NCBI GenBank assembly: GCA_017525025.1
Contig: JAFXUJ010000007.1
Span: forward strand, 124,001 to 188,000
Length of the DNA: 64,000 nt
Direction: 5' to 3'
From: Elusimicrobiaceae bacterium
GTDB lineage: Bacteria; Elusimicrobiota; Elusimicrobia; Elusimicrobiales; Elusimicrobiaceae
Part shown: positions 17,065 through 26,582 of the stretch, piece by piece
How the letters are laid out: every line of letters starts with the position of its first letter
Numbering within the stretch: the first letter of the stretch is position 1
Program-made: the position numbers and the translations under genes
Notes under the pieces: generated by a model
Told to the model about the DNA's origin: nothing
Databases searched by the model: none
Seen by the model: only the letters and a program-made list of their open reading frames with translations

Positions 17065-18798
17065 ATGAAAAAAGTAGTCATTTTATTGTGTGTAATAGGT
17101 ATATACGCCTTGCCCGGGAACGCGCAAGGCGTTACATCTTCGTCTATTCGCGTTTCTACTGCCGTGGAAGCGCCGGAGTCCAATATTGATTTGTTAAAAA
17201 AATCATTGCATTCATCCGGTAGTCCGATTGCTACGGTGGGGAAACCTGTCAAAAAAACCCAAAAACAAGTCCAGCAACAAACCGTCGAGCAACCAAAACC
17301 GGTTCCGCAAACAACGCCTGTTCCGGCCCCACAACCTACCGCGCAGCATTCTTCCGCAGCGGAAACACTCCTGGCACAACCTGCTTCGGTAAAAGTTGAT
17401 TCCAATACCCCGGTTGCTACGCCACAAACCACGCCTGCTAAGGCCCCACAAGCCGATGCGACTGGAACGCTTTTGCCGCAACCGGTCGCCCCGGTTGTCA
17501 AACCGGCCAAAACTATTCAAAAAAATAAAATCTCGGCTAAAAACAGGCTAGGTAAACAAAAAAGAAAACCCACCCAAACCGGGGTTAAAAAAACAACGCA
17601 GCGTCCGTCAGCTAGCTCGGTAGAGCAACAAATTGAAAAGAATAATGCTTTATTACCGGCCGATAAACAAGTGGCGCAAGATGTTACGGCGGGGGAGACA
17701 TTGGAAGAAGCGGATGAAGAAGCCGCTGCCGATGCGGAACTGGAATATGCGGTTAAGATGTTAGAACAATCAAAGGCGCAAGCACAAGCGGCCGGCCGGC
17801 CGATTCCGCCTCCGGCGGCACAGAACCGTCCAAATAAAGTGCCGGCTCCCAACAAAAAATTTAACCCCAATGCTTTTCGTCCGGGAGTAGAATGGTTGGC
17901 TTCCAAAAGTAATCATTTTGATATTTACACGCAAAAACGTACGGCCGGTGTTCCTTCTTCCAATATGGCCATGAATTTTGAGGCTTCTTATCAAACGCTT
18001 CGGCGGTTTATTCCGTGGATGATGTCCGGACGGGTACGCGTATTCGTCTATCAAGATCATGATTCGTACCTGCGTTATGAACCGAATGCTAAGGCTTGGA
18101 CGCGTGCGGTAGCTTATCCTACCCGGGGAGAAATCGTCGTATACGATGAACCGGGTAAGGCCCGCGAGCTCAAAGAAGTATTTACGCATGAGTTAACTCA
18201 CATTTTTACCCAACAATTTTTTGATAGCCACCAAACCGGACGTATTATGACGCCTTTATGGTTGGATGAGGGACTTGCGGTATTTATGGAAGACCAAGCG
18301 CATAGTAACCAGGGCGGCGAATGGGCGCAAGATTTCAAAACGCTTAATTTTCAGCGAGATCCGGCACAGGATAAACCGGCTTTTGCGTCTTCGTCCATGT
18401 TCGGTTCTGGCGCCGGTAAGAAATTTTCCACCAATCGTAAAGGAAAACCGCTTTTCTTTGTTCCGTTTGGCAAATTTATGGACGAGAATTCCTTACAGAA
18501 TGCGGAAGGCTCTAACCGGGTGCAAGATTGGTATTTTCAAGCTTATACCGTGGTGCGCTTTTTGCTTAATCCTGCCGGGGGAGTATCTCCTTCCAACCGG
18601 ATGCAATTTGAGCAATTTACCCGCCTGATTGCCCAAGGAGAAGCCGTGCGTAATCCGTCTACCGGGTTTTTGATGAAGGATTCCCGCGGTAAAACGGTTT
18701 ATGAACCGTACTCCGTAGAAAAGGCATTGGGCCGGGCGTATCGGTACAATACCATTGAGAATTTTGAAGATGCTTTCTGGCGGTGGGCGGGCCGTTAA
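17065..18798 (+). CDS. Secreted gluzincin-type metalloprotease with Pro/Gln/Lys-rich N-terminal region
   Basis: 577 aa with a signal peptide (VVILLCVIGIYALPGNA). Residues about 20-270 are low-complexity and rich in Pro, Gln, Lys and Thr. Residues about 275-577 are a peptidase_MA-like domain: HELTH (zinc ligands) near residue 375, then LWLDEGLAVFMED with the third ligand Glu. It begins 6 bp after the PilX-like gene, so it is in the pilus operon and may act on surface or pilus substrates (inference). No clear Shine-Dalgarno, so translation is probably coupled. Confidence 0.75.
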   Translation: MKKVVILLCVIGIYALPGNAQGVTSSSIRVSTAVEAPESNIDLLKKSLHSSGSPIATVGKPVKKTQKQVQQQTVEQPKPVPQTTPVPAPQPTAQHSSAAETLLAQPASVKVDSNTPVATPQTTPAKAPQADATGTLLPQPVAPVVKPAKTIQKNKISAKNRLGKQKRKPTQTGVKKTTQRPSASSVEQQIEKNNALLPADKQVAQDVTAGETLEEADEEAAADAELEYAVKMLEQSKAQAQAAGRPIPPPAAQNRPNKVPAPNKKFNPNAFRPGVEWLASKSNHFDIYTQKRTAGVPSSNMAMNFEASYQTLRRFIPWMMSGRVRVFVYQDHDSYLRYEPNAKAWTRAVAYPTRGEIVVYDEPGKARELKEVFTHELTHIFTQQFFDSHQTGRIMTPLWLDEGLAVFMEDQAHSNQGGEWAQDFKTLNFQRDPAQDKPAFASSSMFGSGAGKKFSTNRKGKPLFFVPFGKFMDENSLQNAEGSNRVQDWYFQAYTVVRFLLNPAGGVSPSNRMQFEQFTRLIAQGEAVRNPSTGFLMKDSRGKTVYEPYSVEKALGRAYRYNTIENFEDAFWRWAGR

Positions 18799-18817
18799 GA
18801 TTTACATTCGTTACGAT

Positions 18818-18849
18818 AAAAACCCCCGGGTTTAACCCCGGGGTTTTTT
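18818..18849. terminator. Bidirectional terminator
   Basis: Stem of the CCCCGGG/CCCGGGG type, flanked by A-run on the left and T6 on the right. It separates the convergent peptidase (+) and secreted orphan (-) genes. Confidence 0.8.
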
Positions 18850-18862
18850 GACAAAGATTTAT

Positions 18863-19483
18863 TTACATGGATTGCATGATGGCTTGAATTTCTTGTTGGA
18901 AAATGCGGCTCACGCGTCCGGTTAAATCTCCTTCCAGTTCGGCCTTTTGATAGGCAAAAGTCATAAGCAATTGGGAAGCCAACTCTTGGTCAATATCTCC
19001 GGCGTTAATTTTGCGTTGATTGTCTACAATATTGACGGTCAATGCTTCTAATACAGGCAGAATTTCATCTGTAATTTCGTCTGTAGAATTTTGAATTTTG
19101 TTAAAAATAGCCGGGATTTGCTGTAAAAGGCCATCAATAGATTTGTTATTGCCGGTAAGTTGTCTGCCGGATCTTACATCGGCTTCATAAGCTAAAAGCC
19201 CGGCCCGTAAGGCGGTAGCAGTATCTACTACCGGTTCCAAGTCTTCTCCTACGGGTTGTAACAGCGGTAATAGTTCGTAAGGCAAGAACGAGCTGTTGAT
19301 GATATATTCCAGTTGTGATCTTTCCGGATATTTCCCGTTTACGGTAGTCGGTGCAGATAGTACTTTTATTGTTTTGGCAGGGAGGGCGGGGTTGGCTAAA
19401 TTTTTAGGCAACATGCTCCCGGCGAATACGGCATTGGCGGCGACTAACGCCACCAACATACATAACCATTTTTTTAGGTGCAT
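18863..19483 (-). CDS. Secreted alpha-helical protein of unknown function
   Basis: 206 aa with a clear signal peptide (LCMLVALVAANAVFA|G). The mature part is predicted mostly helical with no Cys and no motif I recognise. A strong SD (AAGGAG) lies before the ATG. Its promoter carries the 19-bp TAGGTC motif that also precedes two other secreted-protein genes in this window (29821 and 58193), so it may belong to a shared regulon. Confidence 0.65.
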   Translation of the reverse strand: MHLKKWLCMLVALVAANAVFAGSMLPKNLANPALPAKTIKVLSAPTTVNGKYPERSQLEYIINSSFLPYELLPLLQPVGEDLEPVVDTATALRAGLLAYEADVRSGRQLTGNNKSIDGLLQQIPAIFNKIQNSTDEITDEILPVLEALTVNIVDNQRKINAGDIDQELASQLLMTFAYQKAELEGDLTGRVSRIFQQEIQAIMQSM

Positions 19484-19518
19484 ACGGCGGTCTCCTTTTT
19501 ATAAGTGTTTCTACGAAT

Positions 19519-19562
19519 AGTCTAATGAATTTTGTGAGGAAAAACATGGGCCTTTGGACCTA
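19519..19562 (-). promoter_or_regulatory. Promoter with TAGGTC-type motif, copy 1
   Basis: Minus strand: TAGGTCCAAAGGCCCATGT (19562 to 19544), then a weak -35 (TGTTTT, 19546-19541), 16-bp spacer and -10 TAGACT (19524-19519). A further TAGGTC lies 23 bp upstream (about 19585-19580). Confidence 0.5.
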
Positions 19563-19611
19563 CTCGTACCGAATAAAAAGACCTATAAAAATGAGAATTT
19601 TTTTAGAAAAA

Positions 19612-19617
19612 TATACT
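19612..19617 (+). promoter_or_regulatory. -10 element of clpP
   Basis: TATACT 12 nt before the clpP ATG with no Shine-Dalgarno between. The transcript would start about 6 nt before the ATG, giving a near-leaderless mRNA. Confidence 0.45.
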
Positions 19618-19629
19618 AAAATATAACAT

Positions 19630-20217
19630 ATGATTATACCTACTATTATTGAGAAGAACGTCGGTTACGATATTTTTTCCCGTCTGCTTAAAGATCGTAT
19701 TATCTTTGTAGGCGGCCGCGAAGGCGAAGTGGATACCGCCAGCGCCAATATGATTATTGCCCAACTCTTATATTTGGACGCGGATGATTCCAGCCGGGAA
19801 ATCAACCTTTACATCAATTCTCCCGGCGGCTTGGTAACGGCCGGACTTGCTATTTACGATACTATGCAGTTTATTAAAGCTCCTATCACCACCATTTGCA
19901 TGGGTCAAGCGATGAGCTTTGGCGCTGTTCTATTGGCGGCAGGTTCTAAGGGCAAACGGTATGCCTTGCCGCATGCTCGCATTATGATCCACCAACCGCT
20001 TATTTGGGGAGGCGGTATTTCCGGGCAGGTAACGGATATTGAAATTGAAGCGCGCGAACTACGCGATAACAAAGAGCATTTGTTAGACATTTTGGCCAAA
20101 CACACCGGGCAAGATAAAGAAAAAATCCGCCAAGACAGCGAACGCAATTACTATATGTCCGCGCAAGAAGCCAAGGCGTATGGTTTAATTGACGAAGTCT
20201 TGGAACTGAAAAAATAA
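19630..20217 (+). CDS. clpP: ClpP-family protease subunit with Asn at the catalytic Asp position
   Basis: 195 aa, full length for ClpP. Nucleophile Ser96 (GQAMSFGA) and His121 (MIHQP) are present. The family's third triad residue (Asp171 in E. coli, in ERDRF) aligns with Asn173 here (SERNYYMSA, codon AAT at 20146-20148). Listeria ClpP1 is a known precedent for Asn at this site. ClpP forms the tetradecameric chamber fed by ClpX/ClpA. No clpX neighbours it; lon is 0.9 kb downstream and tig is at 37 kb rather than the common tig-clpP-clpX-lon block. Start fixed by the family N-terminus. Confidence 0.92.
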   Translation: MIIPTIIEKNVGYDIFSRLLKDRIIFVGGREGEVDTASANMIIAQLLYLDADDSSREINLYINSPGGLVTAGLAIYDTMQFIKAPITTICMGQAMSFGAVLLAAGSKGKRYALPHARIMIHQPLIWGGGISGQVTDIEIEARELRDNKEHLLDILAKHTGQDKEKIRQDSERNYYMSAQEAKAYGLIDEVLELKK

Positions 20218-20246
20218 ATCAGCTCGTTGTTTAGTGCAAAAATTTA

Positions 20247-20272
20247 GAGCCGCTTACCGAGCGGCTCTTTTT
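20247..20272 (+). terminator. clpP terminator
   Basis: GAGCCGCT / AGCGGCTC stem with a 5-nt loop and T5. It ends just before the stop codon of the convergent nitroreductase gene. Confidence 0.85.
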
Positions 20273-20274
20273 GT

Positions 20275-20889
20275 CTACCAGCTACCGAAATGTATTTTTT
20301 GATCTGCCGTGTAAGCGTGTTGTTCTATCCGGGAGGCCGTAGCATCCGGATATCCGATCCCAATGTAAGCGGCCATCAGGTAATCACTCGGAACACCCAA
20401 TTCTTTGCAAACTTTTGTTCCTTCTTCTCCGATTGGTACACTCAAAGAATACCCCAATCCCTCAGCTGTGGTAGCTAAGAAGATATTTTCAATTACGCAC
20501 CAAATAGAAGCAAAACCGTTTAATTGATCCACCGATTTTGCCCGCAAACCGGATGCTTTGAATAAGGGAATAATGATATACGGGGCGTTAAATAGCATGG
20601 AATATTGCCGGGGCATGGCATATCGGTACATTTTTTGTTGGACTTTATCCGGCAGAGAATCCAAAGAATTGTTTTGTTCAAATTCTTCTACGGCGGCCTT
20701 TGTAAAACGGAGGGCTTTTTCTTTTTCTTGCGGCGTATGTAATACGATAAATTCCCACTCGCGTAAGTGGTTGTGCGTGGGGGCTTTTAACCCGGCTTCC
20801 ATGATTTTTTTAATCATGTTTAACGGTACGTCTTTATTTTGCCAATCACGGCAGGTCTTTCTTTTTTTGATTGCTTCGTAAATTTCCAT
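20275..20889 (-). CDS. Nitroreductase-family FMN oxidoreductase
   Basis: 204 aa. The N-terminal RKTCRDWQNKDVPLNMIKKIMEAGLKAPTHNHLREWEFIVL matches the FMN-binding start of nitroreductases (RRSxRxF... APS..N.QPW.F), with His replacing the usual Ser in APTHNH. The C-terminal AYIGIGYPD is the family's GxP-like end. NAD(P)H-dependent reduction of nitro or quinone substrates is the family role; substrate unknown. SD CCGGAGGC before the ATG. Confidence 0.82.
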   Translation of the reverse strand: MEIYEAIKKRKTCRDWQNKDVPLNMIKKIMEAGLKAPTHNHLREWEFIVLHTPQEKEKALRFTKAAVEEFEQNNSLDSLPDKVQQKMYRYAMPRQYSMLFNAPYIIIPLFKASGLRAKSVDQLNGFASIWCVIENIFLATTAEGLGYSLSVPIGEEGTKVCKELGVPSDYLMAAYIGIGYPDATASRIEQHAYTADQKIHFGSW

Positions 20890-20992
20890 AAAAGGTTGCC
20901 TCCGGTTATGTAAGGGTTCAGTTTCATTCTACTATATTCTTTTCTTGATGAAGTGTGGGGAAAAAATTAAAATTAGCAATCTTTTAAAATGC

Positions 20993-21021
20993 TTGCTAGT
21001 TTTGCGCCAATTTGTTACAAT
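20993..21021 (+). promoter_or_regulatory. lon promoter
   Basis: TTGCTA (20993-20998), 17-bp spacer, TACAAT (21016-21021). A GC-containing inverted repeat (about 21037-21062) lies in the leader before the SD TTAGGAG. No heat-shock (CIRCE) element was seen. Confidence 0.45.
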
Positions 21022-21083
21022 ATACTCATACGCAAGAACGGGGGTAAAAGCGTTTTTGCCCGATTTAATTTTAGGAGAATTTT

Positions 21084-23534
21084 ATGGAAGAATCTAGAAA
21101 AACTACGCTATCTTTGCCTACGGTAGTACCGGCGGTAGCCATACGGGATGTAGTTATGTTTCCGGGGATGAGTTTGCCGCTTTCCGTAGACCGCGAGAAA
21201 TCTATCGCGGCGGTAGAACTGGCCCTTAACACACCGGAAAAATATCTTTTGGCAGTTTCTCAAAAAAATGCGGAAATAGATGATCCGCGTGAACAAGATA
21301 TTTACCACTTTGGAGTCATTGCGCAAATTACACAAAATTTGAAAATGCCCGACGGTTCTATGAAGATTTTTTTGCAGGGCCTGGCCCGGGCTCGGGTAAA
21401 CCGGTTAGAAATTAACCAAGTAACGGGAGCTTGGTTTGCCAATGTGGAATATATTGAAGAAGAAGATGATAATTCCCCTGTCGTGCAGGCGCTCATGCGT
21501 AAAGTGCTGGACGAATTTGACCACTATGCCCGTGTTTCCCATCGTATTGCGGTGGAAGGGGTATCGTTTTTGAGACAAATTAACGATGCTTCCAAATTAG
21601 CCGATACGGTGGCTTCTAACATGCTGGTTAAAACACCGCAACGGCAAGAAATTTTGGAAGCAGTACACGTAAAAGACCGCTTGGAAAAAATTCTAAAACT
21701 GATTACCAGCGAAGTGGAAATTTTAGGTTTGGAAGAAAAAATTCACTCTAAGGTTCGCGCTCAGATTGAAAAAAACCAAAAAGAATATTATTTGAATGAG
21801 CAAATGAAAGCCATTCAAAAAGAATTGAGCCAAAAGGACGATTTCCAAAAAGAATTGGATGCGATGCGCGCTAAAATTAAGAAGAACGGTTTGCCGCCGC
21901 ACGCCAAAGAAGCCGCCGAAAAAGAAATAGAACGTTTGGCCAAAATGGCGCCCTTTTCTCCGGAGGCGACGGTATCGCGCACCTATTTGGATTGGCTGCT
22001 TAATATGCCGTGGAATAAAACTACGGTAGATACGTTGGATTTAAAAGAAGCCAAAAAGATTTTGGATGAAGACCATTTTGGTTTAGAAAAACCTAAAACC
22101 CGCATTTTGGAATATTTGGCCGTCAGCAAATTAACAAACAGTTTGCGTGGGCCGGTATTATGTTTTGCGGGGGCGCCCGGTGTGGGGAAAACGTCGCTTG
22201 CTAAATCTATTGCGCGGGCGATTGGGCGCAAATTCGTGCGGATGTCTTTAGGTGGTGTGCGGGACGAAAGTGAAATCCGCGGGCACCGCCGTACCTACAT
22301 TGGTTCCATGCCGGGGCGGATTATACAGGGGATTAGCAAAGCCAAAAGTGCGAACCCGGTATTCTTACTTGACGAGATTGATAAGATGGGTTCTGACTGG
22401 CGTGGAGATCCGGCGGCCGCTTTGTTAGAGTTGTTGGACCCGGAACAAAACAAAGAATTTACCGACCACTTTTTAGATGTGCCGTTTGACGTTTCAAAAG
22501 TGATGTTTATTACAACGGCCAATTCACTCGCCGGGATACCTTCCACGTTGCGTGACCGTTTGGAAATTATTGATTTTGACGGATATACCGAATACGAAAA
22601 ACACGATATCGTAAAAGGATACCTCTTGCCCAAGCAAATGAAAGCGCACGGATTGAAACCGGGGCAATTGGACGTAACCTACGACGCGGTAGCGCGTTTG
22701 ATGCGCGATTACGTGCGCGAAGCCGGGGTGCGTAATTTGGAACGGGAAATCGGCTCGTTATGCCGCAAAGCTGCCAAAATGGTTATAGAAGGTAAAAAGA
22801 AAATTACGGTAACGAAAGAAAATCTATATGATTTCTTGGGCGTGCCACGCTACGCTAACTTTGCAACCGAAGAAAACGGTGTGGGTATTGCGACGGGACT
22901 GGCGTGGACAAGTGTAGGCGGAGAGACGCTTTCTATTGAAGCTACCCAACTGCCGGGCAAAGGCCAGTTGATTTTGACAGGTATGCTCGGCAACGTGATG
23001 AAAGAATCTGTCCGTGCGGCACTGACGTATGCACGTAGCCGAGGATATGGTAAGAAAGTGGATTTTGATAAGACCGATTTTCATATCCACTTCCCCGAAG
23101 GAGCCGTTCCGAAGGACGGTCCGTCTGCCGGGAGTGTGATTACAACCGCGCTTACCAGTTTGCTCACAGGGCTGCCGGTTAAAAAGCATCTTGCCATGAC
23201 CGGCGAAGTAACCATTACGGGGCGCGTGCTTCCGGTGGGGGGAATTAAAGAGAAATTTCTGGCTGCCTATCGCGAAGGAGTTAAAACTATTTTGTATCCG
23301 CACACGAATGAAAAAGATGTGTCCGAAATTCCGGAGCGAGTACGCAAGGAATTGACGTTAATTCCCGTTAAGCACATGGATGAAGTGTTACCCCTGGCAT
23401 TAGAGGGGTGGAACGAGTTTAATGCCAAAGCAAAACAAGCTTCGGTTAAGAAAAAACATAAAAAACAACCGGGCAAAAAAGCAACTGCCAAAGCCGTGGT
23501 CCGCAAGGCTGCTAAAAAGAAAAAACGAAAATAA
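21084..23534 (+). CDS. lon: ATP-dependent protease Lon with basic C-terminal tail
   Basis: 816 aa. N-terminal substrate-binding LAN domain ([20 protein letters not shown]), central coiled coil, AAA+ domain with Walker [10 protein letters not shown] near residue 365 and Walker B VFLLDEID, then the Ser-Lys protease domain ([26 protein letters not shown]). After the normal end near residue 785 there is an unusual tail of about 30 residues made largely of Lys, Ala and Arg ([11 protein letters not shown]..., ending AAKKKKRK). Lon removes damaged and regulatory proteins. Good SD TTAGGAG. Confidence 0.96.
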   Translation: MEESRKTTLSLPTVVPAVAIRDVVMFPGMSLPLSVDREKSIAAVELALNTPEKYLLAVSQKNAEIDDPREQDIYHFGVIAQITQNLKMPDGSMKIFLQGLARARVNRLEINQVTGAWFANVEYIEEEDDNSPVVQALMRKVLDEFDHYARVSHRIAVEGVSFLRQINDASKLADTVASNMLVKTPQRQEILEAVHVKDRLEKILKLITSEVEILGLEEKIHSKVRAQIEKNQKEYYLNEQMKAIQKELSQKDDFQKELDAMRAKIKKNGLPPHAKEAAEKEIERLAKMAPFSPEATVSRTYLDWLLNMPWNKTTVDTLDLKEAKKILDEDHFGLEKPKTRILEYLAVSKLTNSLRGPVLCFAGAPGVGKTSLAKSIARAIGRKFVRMSLGGVRDESEIRGHRRTYIGSMPGRIIQGISKAKSANPVFLLDEIDKMGSDWRGDPAAALLELLDPEQNKEFTDHFLDVPFDVSKVMFITTANSLAGIPSTLRDRLEIIDFDGYTEYEKHDIVKGYLLPKQMKAHGLKPGQLDVTYDAVARLMRDYVREAGVRNLEREIGSLCRKAAKMVIEGKKKITVTKENLYDFLGVPRYANFATEENGVGIATGLAWTSVGGETLSIEATQLPGKGQLILTGMLGNVMKESVRAALTYARSRGYGKKVDFDKTDFHIHFPEGAVPKDGPSAGSVITTALTSLLTGLPVKKHLAMTGEVTITGRVLPVGGIKEKFLAAYREGVKTILYPHTNEKDVSEIPERVRKELTLIPVKHMDEVLPLALEGWNEFNAKAKQASVKKKHKKQPGKKATAKAVVRKAAKKKKRK

Positions 23535-23551
23535 ATGTTTGTTAATAATAA

Positions 23552-23579
23552 CCCCCGGCTTTATGCCGGGGTTCTTTTT
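23552..23579 (+). terminator. lon terminator
   Basis: CCCCGGC TTTAT GCCGGGG followed by TTCTTTTT. Same core and loop as the terminator at 24247. Confidence 0.85.
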
Positions 23580-23610
23580 AATCTTGTGAGACAAGAAAAA
23601 CGGAAATCTC

Positions 23611-23638
23611 TTGTCTATTTTTTTTTTTTTGATACACT
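23611..23638 (+). promoter_or_regulatory. Pilin promoter with 13-T spacer tract
   Basis: TTGTCT (23611-23616), 16-bp spacer containing 13 consecutive T (23618-23630), TACACT (23633-23638). The -35 is also the right arm of an inverted repeat AGACAAG (23589-23595) / CTTGTCT (23610-23616). Tract length would set the -35/-10 spacing. Confidence 0.5.
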
Positions 23639-23670
23639 AATTTTATAGTTTGTCTCGTGTGGGAGTACGT

Positions 23671-24231
23671 ATGGCAAGAAAAGTTGGTTGTAAAAAAGGA
23701 TTTACCCTCATAGAACTTCTTGTAGTCGTATTAATTATAGGTATACTAGCCAGTGTAGCTTTACCACAATACCAAAAAGCAGTATGGAAAAGCAGGGCCT
23801 CTCAGTTGTTTACGTCAGCCAAAAGCTTAACCACCGCCCAAGAAGCTTATTTTTTAGCCAACGGTAGCTATGCCTCTTCGTTTGACGAATTGGATATTAG
23901 TTTTGATAATTTGGAAAGAATTACGCATCCGGTTGTTTCCGTATCTACTACTTCTTCGGGATCCGTACGGGGGAACGAATGGATGGAATTAAGTCTTAAT
24001 AATAGTTCGGCCAATTTTTCATTTTCAACCGCTTTTTTTAGAACGGGGCCTTACAAGGGGGGCGGTTTTGTGTTTGTGCAAGAGGATAAAACACATGTTT
24101 TAGCCAAAAAAATATATTGCGTAGAACGTACCGACCATATTACCCCGGCCGGTTCTTTTTGCCCTAGATTGTGGGGGGCGAAGACTTTAAAATATACCAA
24201 ATGGTCAGCACGGTTTTATGAGATGCCGTAA
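23671..24231 (+). CDS. Type IV major-type pilin
   Basis: 186 aa from ATG 23671 (GGGAG seven nt upstream; a TTG at 23650 is less likely). Leader [10 protein letters not shown] then [32 protein letters not shown], a textbook prepilin N-terminus with Glu +5 and Pro22. Two Cys near the C-terminus (IYCVERTD...GSFCPRLWG) could form the D-region disulfide loop. It is a monocistronic unit with its own promoter and terminator, away from the pilus operon, as expected for a separately regulated pilin. Confidence 0.9.
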   Translation: MARKVGCKKGFTLIELLVVVLIIGILASVALPQYQKAVWKSRASQLFTSAKSLTTAQEAYFLANGSYASSFDELDISFDNLERITHPVVSVSTTSSGSVRGNEWMELSLNNSSANFSFSTAFFRTGPYKGGGFVFVQEDKTHVLAKKIYCVERTDHITPAGSFCPRLWGAKTLKYTKWSARFYEMP

Positions 24232-24246
24232 GTAGATTCTCAGCTT

Positions 24247-24275
24247 AAAACCCCCGGCTTTATGCCGGGGGTTTT
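24247..24275. terminator. Bidirectional terminator between pilin and symporter
   Basis: Perfect 12-bp stem AAAACCCCCGGC / GCCGGGGGTTTT with loop TTTAT. Functions for both convergent genes. Confidence 0.88.
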
Positions 24276-24307
24276 GATTTGTGTAGTAAAAAGAATGAAA
24301 CGTTTTT

Positions 24308-25807
24308 CTATTTCTTCTTTTTTTGTGCGGCTCTTCCAACAATTCCATGCAAATACTGTTGGGTGTTTTTCTTGATTACGTTGCGCAGGCACCATAACGC
24401 CCAAATGTTGGGAACCGTCATCATGGTCATGGTTAAAATGGCCAAGGCCCACATGAAACGGGTGGAATTATTGGCTTCAGTCGTTCGGGTAAGAGAATCG
24501 GCAATCGTCAAATCCCAGGAAAAACTGGTCCCTATCCAACCGCCAATAAACACGAGGGCAATAAATAAAATCCGCGTGGGTTTAATCAGTTTATTACTGC
24601 CTTTGCACAAAAATTGGAGTGATTTTTCCGTGTAATATCCCCAGCCGATAATTGTAGTGAAAGAGAAAACCACAAGAGAAAAAATCAAAATCGGCGTGCC
24701 GATAAAGGGCACCGTTTTGAAAGCGCTGTTGCACAAGTTGGCTGCGTAAACATTGGGGTTTTGATAATCGCCTGCCAGCACAATTACGAGTCCGGTCAAC
24801 GTACAAATGAAAATGGCCCAAAACACAGAAGTGGCAGACACAATAGCCATTTGGGTAGCACTGCGGGTTTTGGCTGCTGCCGCCGCCATTGAGGCACTGC
24901 CCAGGCCCGCCTCGGTAGCTAAAACGGCCCGTGTTACCCCTGCTGTAAGGGCCGGAATAAGACTTTGCACCAAAGCCATAATCCCTACGCCTACGGCACC
25001 ACCTGCGGCGGCTTTACCCGTGAAGGCCCCCTTTATAATAACCAATAGTGCAGTCGGTAGATGGGAAAAATTCATGGCGATTACAATAAGGGCCAACAAG
25101 AGATACAAACTGCCCATAATCGGTACTAACCACTCCGAATAAGCCGCGATTCGTTTGACGCCCCCAATCACTACGATTGCCGTTAAAGTGGCAATGACTG
25201 CTCCCACGTACCAGGGATTTAAATTATATCCTTCGCGTAAGGCATCGGCAATAGAGTTGGCTTGTAACGCACTCCCGGCGGTTAAACCCATGAGCATGGT
25301 TCCGACGGCAAAGATAATAGCCATCCATTTGTTTTTAAGGACGTTGGCCAAATAATACATGGGACCGCCCACATATTCGCCGTCTGCCAGGCGTACCCGG
25401 TATTTAAATGCTACCAAGCACTCGCTATATTTTATGGCAAAATTAAAAAAACCGGCTACAATCATCCAGAATAAAGCCCCGGGGCCGCCTTCGGCTACAG
25501 CCGTTGTAACCCCGATAATGCTTCCGGTACCGACGGTGGCACCAATCATTACGGCTAAGGAGCCAAAACTGCTCACTACCCCTTCCGAATCGACTTTTGA
25601 TACGGACAATTTCATGGCCGGCCAGGTATATTTTTGCAAAAAGTTCAGACGGATTGTAAAATAGATGCCCAAAAACAGTAACAAAAAAATCATGGGGGGG
25701 CCCCAAATAAGAGTATTAAATCCGTTTAGCACGTCATAACCGGTCTGTACGCTGGGAGCCGATACGAACGCTGCCACGACGTGATATAAATTGATAAAAC
25801 TTTGCAT
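24308..25807 (-). CDS. Alanine/glycine:cation symporter (AGCS family)
   Basis: 499 aa, about 11 membrane helices. Segments FGSLAVMIGATVGTGSIIGVTTAVAEGGPGALFWMIV and ATEAGLGSASMAAAAA are AGCS (AlsT/DagA) signatures. It imports alanine or glycine with sodium across the inner membrane. SD AGGAGG precedes the ATG. The C-terminus is basic (KKKK). Monocistronic. Confidence 0.93.
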   Translation of the reverse strand: MQSFINLYHVVAAFVSAPSVQTGYDVLNGFNTLIWGPPMIFLLLFLGIYFTIRLNFLQKYTWPAMKLSVSKVDSEGVVSSFGSLAVMIGATVGTGSIIGVTTAVAEGGPGALFWMIVAGFFNFAIKYSECLVAFKYRVRLADGEYVGGPMYYLANVLKNKWMAIIFAVGTMLMGLTAGSALQANSIADALREGYNLNPWYVGAVIATLTAIVVIGGVKRIAAYSEWLVPIMGSLYLLLALIVIAMNFSHLPTALLVIIKGAFTGKAAAGGAVGVGIMALVQSLIPALTAGVTRAVLATEAGLGSASMAAAAAKTRSATQMAIVSATSVFWAIFICTLTGLVIVLAGDYQNPNVYAANLCNSAFKTVPFIGTPILIFSLVVFSFTTIIGWGYYTEKSLQFLCKGSNKLIKPTRILFIALVFIGGWIGTSFSWDLTIADSLTRTTEANNSTRFMWALAILTMTMMTVPNIWALWCLRNVIKKNTQQYLHGIVGRAAQKKKK

Positions 25808-25902
25808 AAGAGTATATTTCCTCCTAAAATGTGCAACTTAATAATTTTATCAAAAATTAAGAAACTGCGTGTGGATAATATCTTTTTATGAGCTAAAATA
25901 CT

Positions 25903-25931
25903 TTTCAAAATTCCTCAATATGATATATAAT
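25903..25931 (+). promoter_or_regulatory. Putative promoter of the repeat lipoprotein
   Basis: TTTCAA (25903-25908), 17-bp spacer, TATAAT (25926-25931). SD AAAGGAG at about 25961-25967. Confidence 0.4.
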
Positions 25932-25977
25932 TTAAAAGATGAAGTACGGGTAGCTTATCTAAAGGAGAAAGGGTTAT

Positions 25978-26568
25978 ATGAAAAAATTTTTTGTTGTAGT
26001 AGCCATGGCGGTTTTGACCACGGCCTGTGCTAACCAGACCGGTAATACAAGAAACAGCCAAACGGGCGATAACGTTTACTATACGTCTTCCGATGGTACC
26101 CAATCTAACAGAGATGTAAAATATAACATCATTGACCAGGAATTTGATGACATGCTTGCGCCGGATTCCGACTATGAAACCCTTTCCGCGTATGAATTAC
26201 AAGCTTGCGGCGATTCTTATTTGCCACCGGCCGAATTGAAAAAAGCCAAAAAGACGGCTACCGCTTCTTCCAAAAAGAAGGCTAAAAAGGCGGCCTCTAA
26301 AGTTACGAAAAATAAAAAAGTGGTTAATAACGTAACCGTTCACTACGTGGACGGGCCGGCTCCGGTGCCGGCGGGAACGATTTCTTCGTCCAGCACGACC
26401 ACTACTACCACCTCCAACTCCAGCTCCTACACCGGCGGAACCGGTAGCTATACGGGTGCTGCCAACTATGCCGGTACCGGTAGCAGTTATTCCAGCACCG
26501 GAAGCAGTTACTCCAGTACAGGCAGCAGCTATTCCAGCAATAGCGGTGGCTCGTACACTTCTTATTAA
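25978..26568 (+). CDS. Lipoprotein with Lys-rich segment and Ser/Tyr/Gly repeat tail
   Basis: 196 aa. Signal peptide ends in lipobox LTTA|C at residue 17. Residues about 80-120 are Lys/Ala-rich (KKAKKTATASSKKKAKKAASK). The last 60 residues are Ser/Thr/Gly/Tyr low complexity, with three tandem 7-residue repeats GSSYSST. No catalytic motif. It ends 14 bp before nadA but its composition suggests a surface or envelope role unrelated to NAD synthesis. Confidence 0.75.
   Translation: MKKFFVVVAMAVLTTACANQTGNTRNSQTGDNVYYTSSDGTQSNRDVKYNIIDQEFDDMLAPDSDYETLSAYELQACGDSYLPPAELKKAKKTATASSKKKAKKAASKVTKNKKVVNNVTVHYVDGPAPVPAGTISSSSTTTTTTSNSSSYTGGTGSYTGAANYAGTGSSYSSTGSSYSSTGSSYSSNSGGSYTSY
26479..26541 (+). 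repeat. Three tandem 21-bp repeats
   Basis: Units at 26479-26499, 26500-26520 and 26521-26541, each encoding a GSSYSS(T/N) heptad in the lipoprotein tail. Units differ mainly at third codon positions, so the array is conserved at protein level. Confidence 0.8.
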
Positions 26569-26582
26569 CGTGCTAGAGCTGT

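Noticed and set aside
24279-25664. Several plus-strand ORFs opposite the alanine symporter
   Set aside because: Antisense shadows of a highly conserved membrane protein; compositions are those of reversed hydrophobic codons.
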